Positions 1-8,660 of a stretch of 64,000 nucleotides of DNA are shown piece after piece. This DNA comes from Streptomyces sp. NRRL WC-3618 (lineage in GTDB: Bacteria > Actinomycetota > Actinomycetes > Streptomycetales > Streptomycetaceae): NCBI RefSeq assembly GCF_001280005.1, contig NZ_LGDW01000073.1, forward strand, positions 27,013 to 91,012. The letters run 5' to 3'. The notes beneath the pieces were generated by a model, which was given only the letters and a program-made list of their open reading frames with translations, did not search any database and had not been told where the DNA came from. A program made the position numbers and the translations under genes. Position 1 is the stretch's first letter; each line of letters opens with the position of its first letter.

Positions 1-167
1 GCACGCTGCGGGCGGTTCCCCCGGGCGCCGAGGCCGAGCAGCTCGGCATCGACGACGGCCTCGCCAAGCTGCTCGCGCCCACCGCGCCCACCGCGCCCGA
101 CGAGCTGTGGCTGCGCGACCCGTGGCCGTCGGACGAGTCCCAGGACGGCGAGGGGGGATATGTGTGA
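1..167 (+). CDS. C-terminal fragment of an unidentified protein
   Basis: The window opens inside a reading frame that runs to a TGA at 165-167, giving about the last 54 residues of a protein whose start lies outside. The tail is acidic and Ala/Pro-rich, with a short run of repeated Ala-Pro-Thr, and ends in a Trp-rich segment (LWLRDPWPSDE) followed by DGEGGYV. No domain is recognisable in this piece. It converges on the FAD oxidase gene with a 17-base gap. Codon use fits a real gene, but no function can be assigned. Confidence 0.55.
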   Translation, partial: TLRAVPPGAEAEQLGIDDGLAKLLAPTAPTAPDELWLRDPWPSDESQDGEGGYV

Positions 168-184
168 GACGTACCGCCTGCTCG

Positions 185-1591
185 TCAGAAGAGCTTGCCC
201 GGGTTGAGGATGCCCAGCGGGTCGAAGGCCGCCTTCACCGCCCGCTGCATCTCCACGCCCACCGGGCCCAGCTCGCGCGCCAGCCACTCCTTCTTGAGGA
301 CGCCGACGCCGTGCTCCCCGGTGATCGTGCCGCCGAGTTCCAGGCCGAGGGCCATGATCTCGTCGAAGGACTCGCGGGCCCGCCGGGCCTCGTCGGGGTC
401 CTGGGCGTCGAAGCAGACCGTGGGGTGGGTGTTGCCGTCGCCCGCGTGGGCGCAGACCCCGATGGTCAGCCCGTACTTCTCGGCGATGCGCTCGACGCCC
501 TCCAGCAGCTCGGCGAGCCGCGACCGGGGTACGCACACGTCGTCGATCATCGTCGTGCCCTTGACCGCCTCGAGCGCGACGAGGCACAACCGCCGCGCCT
601 GGAGGAGCAGTTCGGACTCGGCGGCGTCGTCGGCGGGAACCACCTGCGTCGCCCCGGCCGCCTCGCAGACCGCGCCGACGGCGGCCAGGTCGGCGGCGGG
701 GTCGTGGGTGTCGAAGGCGCACAGCAGCAGGGCCTCGGTGGTCTCCGGCAGCCCCATGTGCGCGAGATCGTTGACGGCCTTGACGGTCGTACGGTCCATC
801 AGTTCGAGGAGGGACGGCACGTGACCGCCCTCCATGATCCGGCACACGGCGTCGCACGCTGCGGCGGCCGAGGGGAACTCGGCGGCCAGCACGAGCTGCT
901 GGGGCGGCTGTGGCCTGAGGGCCAGCACCGCCCGTACGACGATGCCGAGGGAGCCCTCCGAGCCCACGAACAGCCGGGTGAGGTCGTACCCGGCGACGCC
1001 CTTCGCGGTGCGCCGCCCGGTGGACATGAGCCGCCCGTCGGCCAGCACGACGTCCAGGCCCAGGACGTACTCGGCGGTGACGCCGTACTTGACGCAGCAC
1101 AGCCCGCCGGACGCGGTGCCGATGTTGCCGCCGATCGTGCACATCTCCCAGCTGGAGGGGTCCGGTGGGTAGTACAGGCCGTGTTCGTTGACGGCGCGGG
1201 AGAGCGTGGCGTTGACGACGCCGGGCTCGACGACGGCGATGCGGTCGACCGGGCTGATCTCCAGGATCCGGTCCATTTTCACCAGCGACAGCACGATGCA
1301 GCCCTCGGACGCGTTGGCCGCGCCCGACAGTCCGGTGCGGGCGCCCTGGGGGACCACCGGGACGCGCAGTTCGGTGGCGACGCGCATGACGTGCTGGACC
1401 TGTTCGACGGTGCGCGGCAGGACCACGACGGCCGGGGTGCCGGCCTCGCAGAAGCTCGCCATGTCGTTGGCGTAGGCGGCGGTGACGTCCGGATCGGTGA
1501 GCACGGCCTCGGCCGGCAACTCCGCGAGGAGCCGGTCCGTGAGGTTGCCCTGGGCTTCGTCGGGTGCGGCTTGGATACGGCTCATGATCAC
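185..1591 (-). CDS. GlcD-like FAD-binding oxidase (glycolate / D-lactate type)
   Basis: A 468-residue flavoprotein of the VAO/PCMH superfamily that probably oxidises a 2-hydroxy acid such as glycolate or D-lactate. The N-terminal FAD_binding_4 domain shows PQGARTGLSG, TIGGNIGTASGG and GSEGSLGI, which hold the cofactor. The C-terminal FAD-oxidase_C domain carries VCAHAGDGNTHP and ends in the family signature GGTITGEHGVGVLKKEW and FDPLGILNPGKLF. Length fits GlcD (about 460-500). The start is GTG at 1591, or ATG six bases in; neither has a clear ribosome site. No GlcE/GlcF partner is adjacent, so it looks like a stand-alone dehydrogenase. Substrate is inferred from family only. Confidence 0.85.
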   Translation of the reverse strand: MIMSRIQAAPDEAQGNLTDRLLAELPAEAVLTDPDVTAAYANDMASFCEAGTPAVVVLPRTVEQVQHVMRVATELRVPVVPQGARTGLSGAANASEGCIVLSLVKMDRILEISPVDRIAVVEPGVVNATLSRAVNEHGLYYPPDPSSWEMCTIGGNIGTASGGLCCVKYGVTAEYVLGLDVVLADGRLMSTGRRTAKGVAGYDLTRLFVGSEGSLGIVVRAVLALRPQPPQQLVLAAEFPSAAAACDAVCRIMEGGHVPSLLELMDRTTVKAVNDLAHMGLPETTEALLLCAFDTHDPAADLAAVGAVCEAAGATQVVPADDAAESELLLQARRLCLVALEAVKGTTMIDDVCVPRSRLAELLEGVERIAEKYGLTIGVCAHAGDGNTHPTVCFDAQDPDEARRARESFDEIMALGLELGGTITGEHGVGVLKKEWLARELGPVGVEMQRAVKAAFDPLGILNPGKLF

Positions 1592-1674
1592 AGCGTCGCA
1601 CCCGGGGCCATCGGTGTGAACCCCGTCCGCGCGGAGCTTTCGGTACGGGAATCAGGTCGTCGTACTGACGCACA

Positions 1675-3120
1675 GTGAGCGCCATGGAGATGGAGAAAAT
1701 CCGTGCGCGTGTTCGTGGTCAGGTCCGAGGTCGTGTCCGTGGCCATGTCCGAGGTCGTGTCCGTGGTCATGTCCTCCCGCGCCCGTTGACCGCCGCACTC
1801 GCGGGGTGTGTGCTACTCGGCGGCGCCCTGATGCTGCTGCCCTCGGACCGTCCCGCCCCGGCTCCGGCGCCTGGTCCGGCGGCTCGTGCGGGACTGGCGG
1901 TGACCGCCGGAGCACCCGCCGTGCTGTCCGACCTGACGGCGTTCATCGGCGACCGTGAGGCGTTCGTACGCGCCCATGCGAGGGACGGGCAGGCCTGGGC
2001 GCAGCTCGGCTCGGCCTATGTGGAGCGCGGCCTGCGGGCGGCGGACACCGCGGACTTCCCGAGGGCGCAGCGGGCGCTGCGTACGTCGCTGAGGGTGCGC
2101 CCGGCGGACAACGCGGAGGGGCTCGGCGCCATGGCCGCGCTGGCGAACGCGCGCCGTGACTTCCCGGCCGCGCGGAAGTGGGGCGAGGCGGCGGTGCGGC
2201 AGGCGCCGAAGCGCTGGACGTCGTATCCGGCGCTGCTCGACGCGTACACGGGCCTCGGTGACTACAAGGCGGTGCGGCGGACGCTGGAGGACTTGCAGGG
2301 GCTGCGTTCCGGGGGCGCGGTACCGGCGGCGCTGGCGCGGGCGGCGGGCGTGTACCGGGACGAGGGCCGGCGCGAGGACGCGCAGGCGGCGCTCGCGGAC
2401 GCGGTGGCGCGGGCCGAGACCCGGGCCGAGGAGGCCGAATGGCAGTGCCAGGAGGGCGAGTTGGCGTGGGAGCGGGGTGAACCGGCGGACGCGCTGCGGC
2501 ACTTCACGGCGGCCCGGCGTCTCGATCCCGGGCTGGGTTCCGCGCGGGCGGGCGAGGGACGGGCGTTGGCCGCCCTGGGCCGGCAGGCGGAGGCCCTCGA
2601 CGCCTACCGCGCGGCCCTCGCCCGCCAGCCGTCACCTCAACACGCCCTGGAACTAGGCGAATTGTACGAATTCCTGGGGCGGCCCGCAAAGGCGCAGACT
2701 CAGTACGCGGCGCTCCGGGCGCGCATCGTGAAGGAGCAGGTCGACGGTGTCGACGGGGAGTTGCTGCTCGGGCGGTTCGAGGCGGACCACGGGGACGCGG
2801 GGTCGGCCGTACGGCGGCTCACGGCGGAGTGGGCGCGGCAGCCGGGGCTCGAGGTCGCGGACGCGCTGGGGTGGGCGCTGCACCGGGCGGGCAAGGACGC
2901 GGAGGCGCTCAGCTGGGCGAGGCGGACGACCGACAAGGAGCACGGCGGCGAGGTGCGCAGCGCGCTGTACGCGTACCACCGGGGCATGATCGAGCAGGGG
3001 CTGGGGCTCACGGGGCCCGCGCGCCGGCATCTGGCGGAGGCGCTGCGGATCAACCCGTACTTCTCTCCGGCGGGGGCGCCGGCGGCGAAGGCGGCACTGT
3101 CGGAACTGGGCGAGCAGTGA
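1675..3120 (+). CDS. Membrane-anchored TPR protein with Arg-Gly repeat N-terminus
   Basis: A 481-residue protein with a very basic N-terminus made of repeated Arg-Val-Arg-Gly units (about residues 12-33), one predicted membrane segment (about 38-56), a Pro/Ala linker, and then several tetratricopeptide-like helix pairs to the C-terminus, for example around AWAQLGSAYVERG, DALRHFTAARRLDPG and ALDAYRAALARQP. Such proteins scaffold partners; a catalytic role is unlikely. Starts at GTG 1675 or ATG 1684; the two differ by three residues. It is divergent from the FAD oxidase and convergent with hppD. The long TPR region is confident, the biological role unknown. Confidence 0.8.
   Translation: MSAMEMEKIRARVRGQVRGRVRGHVRGRVRGHVLPRPLTAALAGCVLLGGALMLLPSDRPAPAPAPGPAARAGLAVTAGAPAVLSDLTAFIGDREAFVRAHARDGQAWAQLGSAYVERGLRAADTADFPRAQRALRTSLRVRPADNAEGLGAMAALANARRDFPAARKWGEAAVRQAPKRWTSYPALLDAYTGLGDYKAVRRTLEDLQGLRSGGAVPAALARAAGVYRDEGRREDAQAALADAVARAETRAEEAEWQCQEGELAWERGEPADALRHFTAARRLDPGLGSARAGEGRALAALGRQAEALDAYRAALARQPSPQHALELGELYEFLGRPAKAQTQYAALRARIVKEQVDGVDGELLLGRFEADHGDAGSAVRRLTAEWARQPGLEVADALGWALHRAGKDAEALSWARRTTDKEHGGEVRSALYAYHRGMIEQGLGLTGPARRHLAEALRINPYFSPAGAPAAKAALSELGEQ
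1708..1767 (+). repeat. Five 12-bp tandem repeats encoding Arg-Val-Arg-Gly / His-Val-Arg-Gly
   Basis: Five consecutive 12-base units, alternating cgtgtccgtggt-like and catgtccgaggt-like versions (a 24-base higher-order period). They sit in frame near the start of the TPR gene, so copy-number change would add or remove four residues without a frameshift. Confidence 0.8.
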
Positions 3121-3153
3121 GCCGGGCGAGCAGTGAGCTGGGCGAGCCGTAAC
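3106..3153. repeat. Three 16-bp tandem units across the TPR stop codon
   Basis: Units ctgggcgagcagtgag, ccgggcgagcagtgag and ctgggcgagccgtaac follow one another. The first contains the TGA of the TPR gene; the other two are non-coding copies of the gene's end. Confidence 0.75.
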
Positions 3154-3179
3154 GTCCGGCCCGCCCGGCCGACCACCGA

Positions 3180-4364
<1,185 letters not shown>

Positions 4365-4396
4365 TCACGGCAAGGTGCGCAACAGTTTGCTCTGGT

Positions 4397-4421
4397 GCTG
4401 AACATTCTGCTCAGCTATAAG
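4397..4421. promoter_or_regulatory. Palindrome and TATAAG box between hppD and its Lrp-type regulator
   Basis: The 127-base divergent spacer holds an imperfect 19-base dyad with arms GCTGA/TCAGC (4397-4415), immediately followed by TATAAG (4416-4421), a plausible -10 element for the regulator. Lrp/AsnC proteins bind such degenerate dyads. This is inferred from position and shape only. Confidence 0.45.
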
Positions 4422-4473
4422 GGCAGACATACGGGCTTTCTGTACAGGATGACCACCCGGCTGGGGGCCTGCT

Positions 4474-4950
4474 GTGACGATCGACGAGCTGGACGGGCGG
4501 ATCATCGTGCTGCTCGCGCGGGAGCCACGGATCGGCGTACTGGAGATGTCCCGGCGGCTGGGGGTGGCGCGGGGGACGGCGCAGGCGCGGCTGGACCGGC
4601 TTCAGTCGAATGGCGTCATCCGGGGATTCGGGCCGCAGGTGGACCCGGCGGCCCTCGGCTACCCGGTCACCGCGTTCGCGACTCTCCAGATCCGGCAGGG
4701 CCAAGGGCCGGACGTACGGGCCCACTTGGCGTCCGTACCGGAGGTGCTGGAACTGCACACGACCACCGGCAGCGGGGACATGCTGTGCCGGCTGGTGGCC
4801 CGCTCGAACGCCGATCTCCAGCGGGTGATCGACCGGGTGGTCGGATTTGATGGCATCGACCGGGCCGCCACGGCGATCGTCATGGAGAACCCCGTTCCGC
4901 TGCGGATCATCCCGCTCGTGGAACAGGCGGCCTCGGAGCACGGCGACTGA
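4474..4950 (+). CDS. Lrp/AsnC family transcriptional regulator
   Basis: A 158-residue feast/famine regulator. The N-terminal winged HTH begins IDELDGRIIVLLAREPRIG and includes the recognition region MSRRLGVARGTAQARLDRLQ. The C-terminal RAM ligand domain includes YPVTAFATLQIRQGQG and VLELHTTTGSGDMLCRLVAR. Size and domain order are standard. It starts at GTG 4474, divergent from hppD, so it most likely senses an aromatic amino acid or keto acid and controls hppD and itself; that is inferred from context. The opuC-type operon follows on the same strand after about 50 bases and may be cotranscribed. Confidence 0.92.
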   Translation: MTIDELDGRIIVLLAREPRIGVLEMSRRLGVARGTAQARLDRLQSNGVIRGFGPQVDPAALGYPVTAFATLQIRQGQGPDVRAHLASVPEVLELHTTTGSGDMLCRLVARSNADLQRVIDRVVGFDGIDRAATAIVMENPVPLRIIPLVEQAASEHGD

Positions 4951-5009
4951 AGCGACTGAAGCGACTGAACCGATACGGGTGAACCGGGACGGGCTGGAGG
5001 GTGATGGCG

Positions 5010-5657
5010 GTGAGCTTCTGGGAGTACCTCGGAAACCGCCATCAGCAACTGCTCACGGACACGTTCCAGCACGCCAGTGCCGTCTTCCAGTGCATGGTCG
5101 TGGCGACGGTCGTCGGGGTGGCGCTCGGCGCCGTCACCTACCGGAGCGAGTGGGCGGCGAGTCTGGCGACCACGACGACGTCGACGATCCTGACGGTCCC
5201 CTCGCTGGCGATGATCGGCCTGCTCATCCCGGTCGTGGGCCTGGGCGTGGCCCCCACGGTCGTCGCCCTCACCCTCTACGGCCTCCTCCCGATCGTGCGC
5301 AACGCGATCGTGGGCCTGCGCGGCGTCGACCCCTCGCTGGTGGACGCGGCGAAGGGCATCGGCATGTCCCGGGCGGCACGGCTGGCCAGGGTGGAGCTGC
5401 CGCTGGCCTGGCCGCCGATCCTGACCGGTGTCCGGGTCTCGACCCAGATGCTGATGGGCATCGCGGCCATCGCCGCATACGCCTCGGGGCCGGGCCTCGG
5501 CAACGAGATCTTCCGGGGCATCGCCTCGCTGGGCAGCGAGAACGCCCTGAACCAGGTCCTCGCGGGCACGCTGGGGATCATCGTGCTCGCGCTGCTGTTC
5601 GACGCGGCGTATGTGGTTCTGGGCCGGCTGACGATTCCGAGGGGCATCCGTGTCTGA
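5010..5657 (+). CDS. opuCB: OpuC-type ABC permease, first subunit
   Basis: A 215-residue permease of the glycine betaine/carnitine/choline (OpuB/OpuC, ProW-like) family, with about six hydrophobic segments and the EAA-loop region DPSLVDAAKGIGMSRAARLARVELPLAWPPI that docks on the ATPase. GGAGG at 4996-5000 is nine bases before GTG 5010 but only three before ATG 5004, so GTG 5010 is preferred. The end overlaps the ATPase gene by eight bases, giving translational coupling. Role: uptake of compatible solutes under osmotic stress, inferred from family. Confidence 0.9.
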   Translation: MSFWEYLGNRHQQLLTDTFQHASAVFQCMVVATVVGVALGAVTYRSEWAASLATTTTSTILTVPSLAMIGLLIPVVGLGVAPTVVALTLYGLLPIVRNAIVGLRGVDPSLVDAAKGIGMSRAARLARVELPLAWPPILTGVRVSTQMLMGIAAIAAYASGPGLGNEIFRGIASLGSENALNQVLAGTLGIIVLALLFDAAYVVLGRLTIPRGIRV

Positions 5658-6885
5658 GACCAGCGCCCACAGCGCCACGATCGAGGTGGAGAACCTCACC
5701 AAGAGGTATCCGGGAAGCTCCGGGCCGTCCGTCGACAACGTCTCGATGGAGATCAAGGCGGGCGAGACCGTCGTCCTCGTCGGCCCGTCGGGCTGCGGGA
5801 AGTCGACGACCCTGAAGATGATCAACCGGCTGATCGAGCCGTCCGGCGGGCGCATCCGCATCGGCGGCGAGGACGTCACCGACATGGACCCGGTGAGGCT
5901 GCGCCGCCGGATCGGGTACGCGATCCAGTCGTCCGGTCTCTTCCCGCACATGACCGTCGCCCAGAACATCGCGCTCGTGCCGAGGATGACGGGCTGGCCG
6001 GCGGGGCGGATCAAGGCCCGGGTGGCGGAGATGCTCGACCTGGTCGGTCTCGACCCCGGCGAGTTCCATGACCGCTATCCGCGTCAGCTGTCCGGCGGCC
6101 AGCAGCAACGGGTGGGCGTGGCAAGGGCGTTGGCGGCCGATCCGCCGGTCCTGCTGATGGACGAGCCGTTCGGCGCGGTGGACCCGGTCACCCGGGAGCA
6201 CCTCCAGGACGAGCTGATCCGGCTCCAGCGCGAGCTGCACAAGACGATCGTCTTCGTCACCCACGACTTCGACGAGGCGATCAAACTGGGCGACCGGATC
6301 GCGGTCCTGCGCGAGCGCTCGCACATCGCCCAGTTCGACACCCCCGAGGCGATCCTCACGCACCCCGCCGACGACTTCGTGTCCGGGTTCGTGGGCGCGG
6401 GGGCGGCACTGAAGCGGCTGAACCTCACGCGCGTACGGAACGTGGAGATCACCGACCGTCCGACGGTGACCGTCGGCGACCCGCTCCAGGAGGTCTTCAA
6501 CAAGCTCCGGTCCAGCCGTACGAACGAGATCCTGCTGCTCGACAAGCGGCGCCGGCCCTACCGGTGGCTGCGGCGGGGCGACCTGATGCGGGCCCGGGGT
6601 TCGCTGGCGCGCGCCGGCACACCGGTGTCCGGCACGGTGACCCGGGACGCGACCCTGCGGGACGCGCTGGAGGCGGTGCTGACGGACCACGCGGGGCGGG
6701 TCGCGGTGACGGGGTGGCGGGGCGAGTACGAGGGCGTCGTCGACATGGAGACGCTGATGCACTCGGTGCGCGAACTCCTTCACGCCGACCGACTGGAGGC
6801 GGTCCGGGGCCGGCACGAGGTGGAGGCGGCGCGGACGGAACGGGAGAGGGACGAAGAGGTAGAGGCAGAGGGGGTGCGGGCGTGA
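5650..6885 (+). CDS. opuCA: OpuC-type ABC transporter ATPase with CBS region
   Basis: A 411-residue nucleotide-binding subunit. Walker A is GPSGCGKST (about residues 45-53), the signature is LSGGQQQRVGVARAL, and Walker B is VLLMDEPFGAVDP, followed by the H-loop VFVTHDFDEA. After the ABC domain (to about 240) comes a 130-residue region resembling a CBS pair, which in OpuA/OpuC senses ionic strength, then a charged Glu/Arg tail. The stop overlaps the next permease by GTGA. Together with its two permeases it forms a quaternary-amine importer core. Confidence 0.92.
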   Translation: MSETSAHSATIEVENLTKRYPGSSGPSVDNVSMEIKAGETVVLVGPSGCGKSTTLKMINRLIEPSGGRIRIGGEDVTDMDPVRLRRRIGYAIQSSGLFPHMTVAQNIALVPRMTGWPAGRIKARVAEMLDLVGLDPGEFHDRYPRQLSGGQQQRVGVARALAADPPVLLMDEPFGAVDPVTREHLQDELIRLQRELHKTIVFVTHDFDEAIKLGDRIAVLRERSHIAQFDTPEAILTHPADDFVSGFVGAGAALKRLNLTRVRNVEITDRPTVTVGDPLQEVFNKLRSSRTNEILLLDKRRRPYRWLRRGDLMRARGSLARAGTPVSGTVTRDATLRDALEAVLTDHAGRVAVTGWRGEYEGVVDMETLMHSVRELLHADRLEAVRGRHEVEAARTERERDEEVEAEGVRA

Positions 6886-7739
6886 CCGCTACTACGGCGG
6901 ATACCCGTACGGATACAGGCACGGGCACAGGCCCTTCGGTCCCTGCCGGCAAGGCCCCTGCAGCCACGCTGAGTTGGCAGCGGCTGACGCTCCTGCCCTG
7001 CGCCCTTCTCCTCGTGCTGCTCGTCACCTGGCTGTGGTTCCGGCAGGCCGATCTGGACGCGATCTCCGAGAACGCGCTGTCGAACGGGCAGGTGTCGAAG
7101 GCCCTGCGCCAGCATGTGGAGCTGACCGTGATCTCGACGTTCCTCGTGCTCGTCATCGCGATCCCGCTGGGCGTTCTGCTCACGCGCACGGCCTTCCGCC
7201 GGGCGGCCCCGGTGGCGATGGCGGTCGCCAACACGGGTCAGGCGACCCCGGCGATCGGTCTGCTGGCGCTGCTGGTGATCTGGCTGGGCATCGGCCGGAA
7301 GGCCGCACTGATCGGCATCGTGGCGTACGCGGTCCTGCCCGTCCTGTCGAACACGATCGCCGGCCTGAAGGCCAACGACCCGACGCTCCTGGAGGCCGCG
7401 CGGGGCATCGGCATGTCGTCGACGTGGGTGCTGGCCCGGGTCGAACTGCCGCTGGCGGTACCGCTGATCCTCGCGGGTGTGCGTACGGCGCTCGTGCTGA
7501 ACGTGGGCACGGCGACGCTGGCCGCGTTCGGCGGGGGCGGTGGGCTGGGGGTGCTGATCACGACCGGGATCACCAGCCGCCGGTTGCCGGTGCTGATGCT
7601 GGGCTCGATCCTCACCGTCGTACTGGCGCTGCTGGTGGACTGGCTGGCCTCACTGGCCGAACTGCTGTTACGGCCACGAGGGTTGGAGGCGGGGACACGA
7701 GACGGCGCCGAGCCGACGGTGACGGCCGGAGGTTCGTGA
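6882..7739 (+). CDS. opuCD: OpuC-type ABC permease, second subunit
   Basis: A 285-residue permease paralogous to the first, with a 30-residue Thr/Gly-rich N-terminus before the first membrane helix. The EAA loop reads DPTLLEAARGIGMSSTWVLARVELPLAVPLI. GTG at 6882 overlaps the ATPase stop (GTGA); an open frame continues upstream but only inside the ATPase gene. Codon 263 (7668-7670) is TTA, the rare leucine codon read by the bldA tRNA in Streptomyces, so full-length protein may depend on development. No substrate-binding-protein gene follows, although such operons normally include one. Confidence 0.9.
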   Translation: MTATTADTRTDTGTGTGPSVPAGKAPAATLSWQRLTLLPCALLLVLLVTWLWFRQADLDAISENALSNGQVSKALRQHVELTVISTFLVLVIAIPLGVLLTRTAFRRAAPVAMAVANTGQATPAIGLLALLVIWLGIGRKAALIGIVAYAVLPVLSNTIAGLKANDPTLLEAARGIGMSSTWVLARVELPLAVPLILAGVRTALVLNVGTATLAAFGGGGGLGVLITTGITSRRLPVLMLGSILTVVLALLVDWLASLAELLLRPRGLEAGTRDGAEPTVTAGGS

Positions 7740-7757
7740 AGTAGGAGCCGAACTTAC

Positions 7758-7810
7758 AAAGGAGTGGTTGCAAAGAATCCCTTGCAACCATTCCTTTGCA
7801 ACGCTACCTT
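7758..7810. promoter_or_regulatory. Operator and leaderless promoter of the ArsR-like gene
   Basis: A 16-base inverted repeat, AAAGGAGTGGTTGCAA (7758-7773) and TTGCAACCATTCCTTT (7782-7797), matches at all but one base around an 8-base spacer. TTGCAA recurs at 7768, 7782 and 7796, exactly every 14 bases. TTGCAA at 7782 is 17 bases from TACCTT (7805-7810), a fair -35/-10 pair that would start transcription at or next to the ATG at 7818. Binding here would block the promoter, which suggests autoregulation. Confidence 0.7.
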
Positions 7811-7817
7811 TGGACAC

Positions 7818-8405
7818 ATGCCCGAGCAGCCCGAAGAACTCACACCGCACGTACTCGACGCCCGTTCACTGCGCGGTCTCGCCCATCCCCTGCGGATGCG
7901 GCTGTTGACCGCACTGCGGCGCGGCGGGCCCGCCACCGCCTCCCAACTGGCCGCGAAACTGGGCGAGTCGAGCGGCGCGACCAGCTACCACCTGCGCCAG
8001 CTGGCCACGCACGGCTTCGTCGAGGACGCGCCGGGGCACGGCAAGGGACGGGAGCGCTGGTGGAGGTCGGTCCACGAAGGTGTGCAGTTCGATGACGCCC
8101 TGCTCAAGGACCCCGACCCGGCTGTCCGTGGCGCCGCCGACCTGTTCATCCACGAGGTCGCGAACACGCACACCCGGGAGATCGCGACCTGGCTCGGCAA
8201 CCCGAACGACTGGTCCGTCGCGTGGAAGCGCTCCTCGGACATGAGTGACATGACGCTACGGCTGACCCCCGAGAGCGCCCTCGAACTGATCCACCGCATG
8301 CACGAACTCGTCGACAGCTACCGCGCCCACGCCCCGGCCGAAGGCACCCCGGAAGCCGAGACGGTACGCGTCCACACCCACGTCTTCCCGACCCACACGA
8401 TCTGA
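7818..8405 (+). CDS. ArsR-like winged-helix regulator
   Basis: A 195-residue regulator with an N-terminal HTH_20/ArsR-type domain: ARSLRGLAHPLRMRLL, GPATASQLAAKLGESSGATSYHLRQL and FVEDAPGHGKGRERWW. No metal-binding Cys pair is seen, so it is more like the drug or stress ArsR branch than the metal sensors. ATG 7818 is chosen because the domain begins there and the upstream sequence is the operator itself. The mRNA is probably leaderless. A small co-directional ORF follows. Target genes are unknown; itself and possibly the upstream transporter are the obvious candidates. Confidence 0.88.
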   Translation: MPEQPEELTPHVLDARSLRGLAHPLRMRLLTALRRGGPATASQLAAKLGESSGATSYHLRQLATHGFVEDAPGHGKGRERWWRSVHEGVQFDDALLKDPDPAVRGAADLFIHEVANTHTREIATWLGNPNDWSVAWKRSSDMSDMTLRLTPESALELIHRMHELVDSYRAHAPAEGTPEAETVRVHTHVFPTHTI

Positions 8406-8419
8406 GAGGCGACGCCCCG

Positions 8420-8608
8420 ATGAACCCCGAGACCTACCTCGCCCCGCACACCCTCCACGCCGCCGACCTCCGTGCCGAGGCCGACGCCCACCGCCTCGCC
8501 CAGTCCGCCAAGCGCCCCCCGAAGGACCTGCGCACCCGCGTCGGCTGGACCCTCGTAGAGGTCGGCCTGCGCCTGGCCTCCACACCGCCGAGGCCCCGGA
8601 TCGCCTGA
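8420..8608 (+). CDS. Small conserved-looking protein downstream of the ArsR-like gene
   Basis: A 62-residue frame with ATG 15 bases after the regulator stop and a GAGAGGCG stretch upstream as a possible ribosome site. The product is His/Ala/Arg-rich (TLHAADLRAEADAHRLAQ), then a short amphipathic segment (RVGWTLVEVGLRLAS). No domain is recognised. The tight spacing and Streptomyces-like codon pattern argue that it is real and cotranscribed, but a chance frame cannot be excluded. Confidence 0.55.
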   Translation: MNPETYLAPHTLHAADLRAEADAHRLAQSAKRPPKDLRTRVGWTLVEVGLRLASTPPRPRIA

Positions 8609-8660
8609 ACCCCGGGCAAGAACGCGTGCCCCACCGCGTATCCGGGCGTATCCGGCGGAG

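Noticed and set aside
107..1678. Long open frame on the plus strand over the FAD oxidase gene
   Set aside because: It is the mirror of a well-supported flavoprotein gene. G/C third-position bias keeps antisense frames open, and its product is Arg/Gly/Ala low-complexity without a domain. Many such frames in the window were dropped for the same reason.
4370..4440. Terminator between hppD and the Lrp gene
   Set aside because: Both genes start here and diverge, so no transcript ends; the dyad is better read as an operator.
6564..6881. Upstream extension of the second OpuC permease
   Set aside because: The frame stays open but only inside the ATPase gene in another phase, and gives Gly/Arg-rich sequence. 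The GTGA overlap at 6882 marks the real start.
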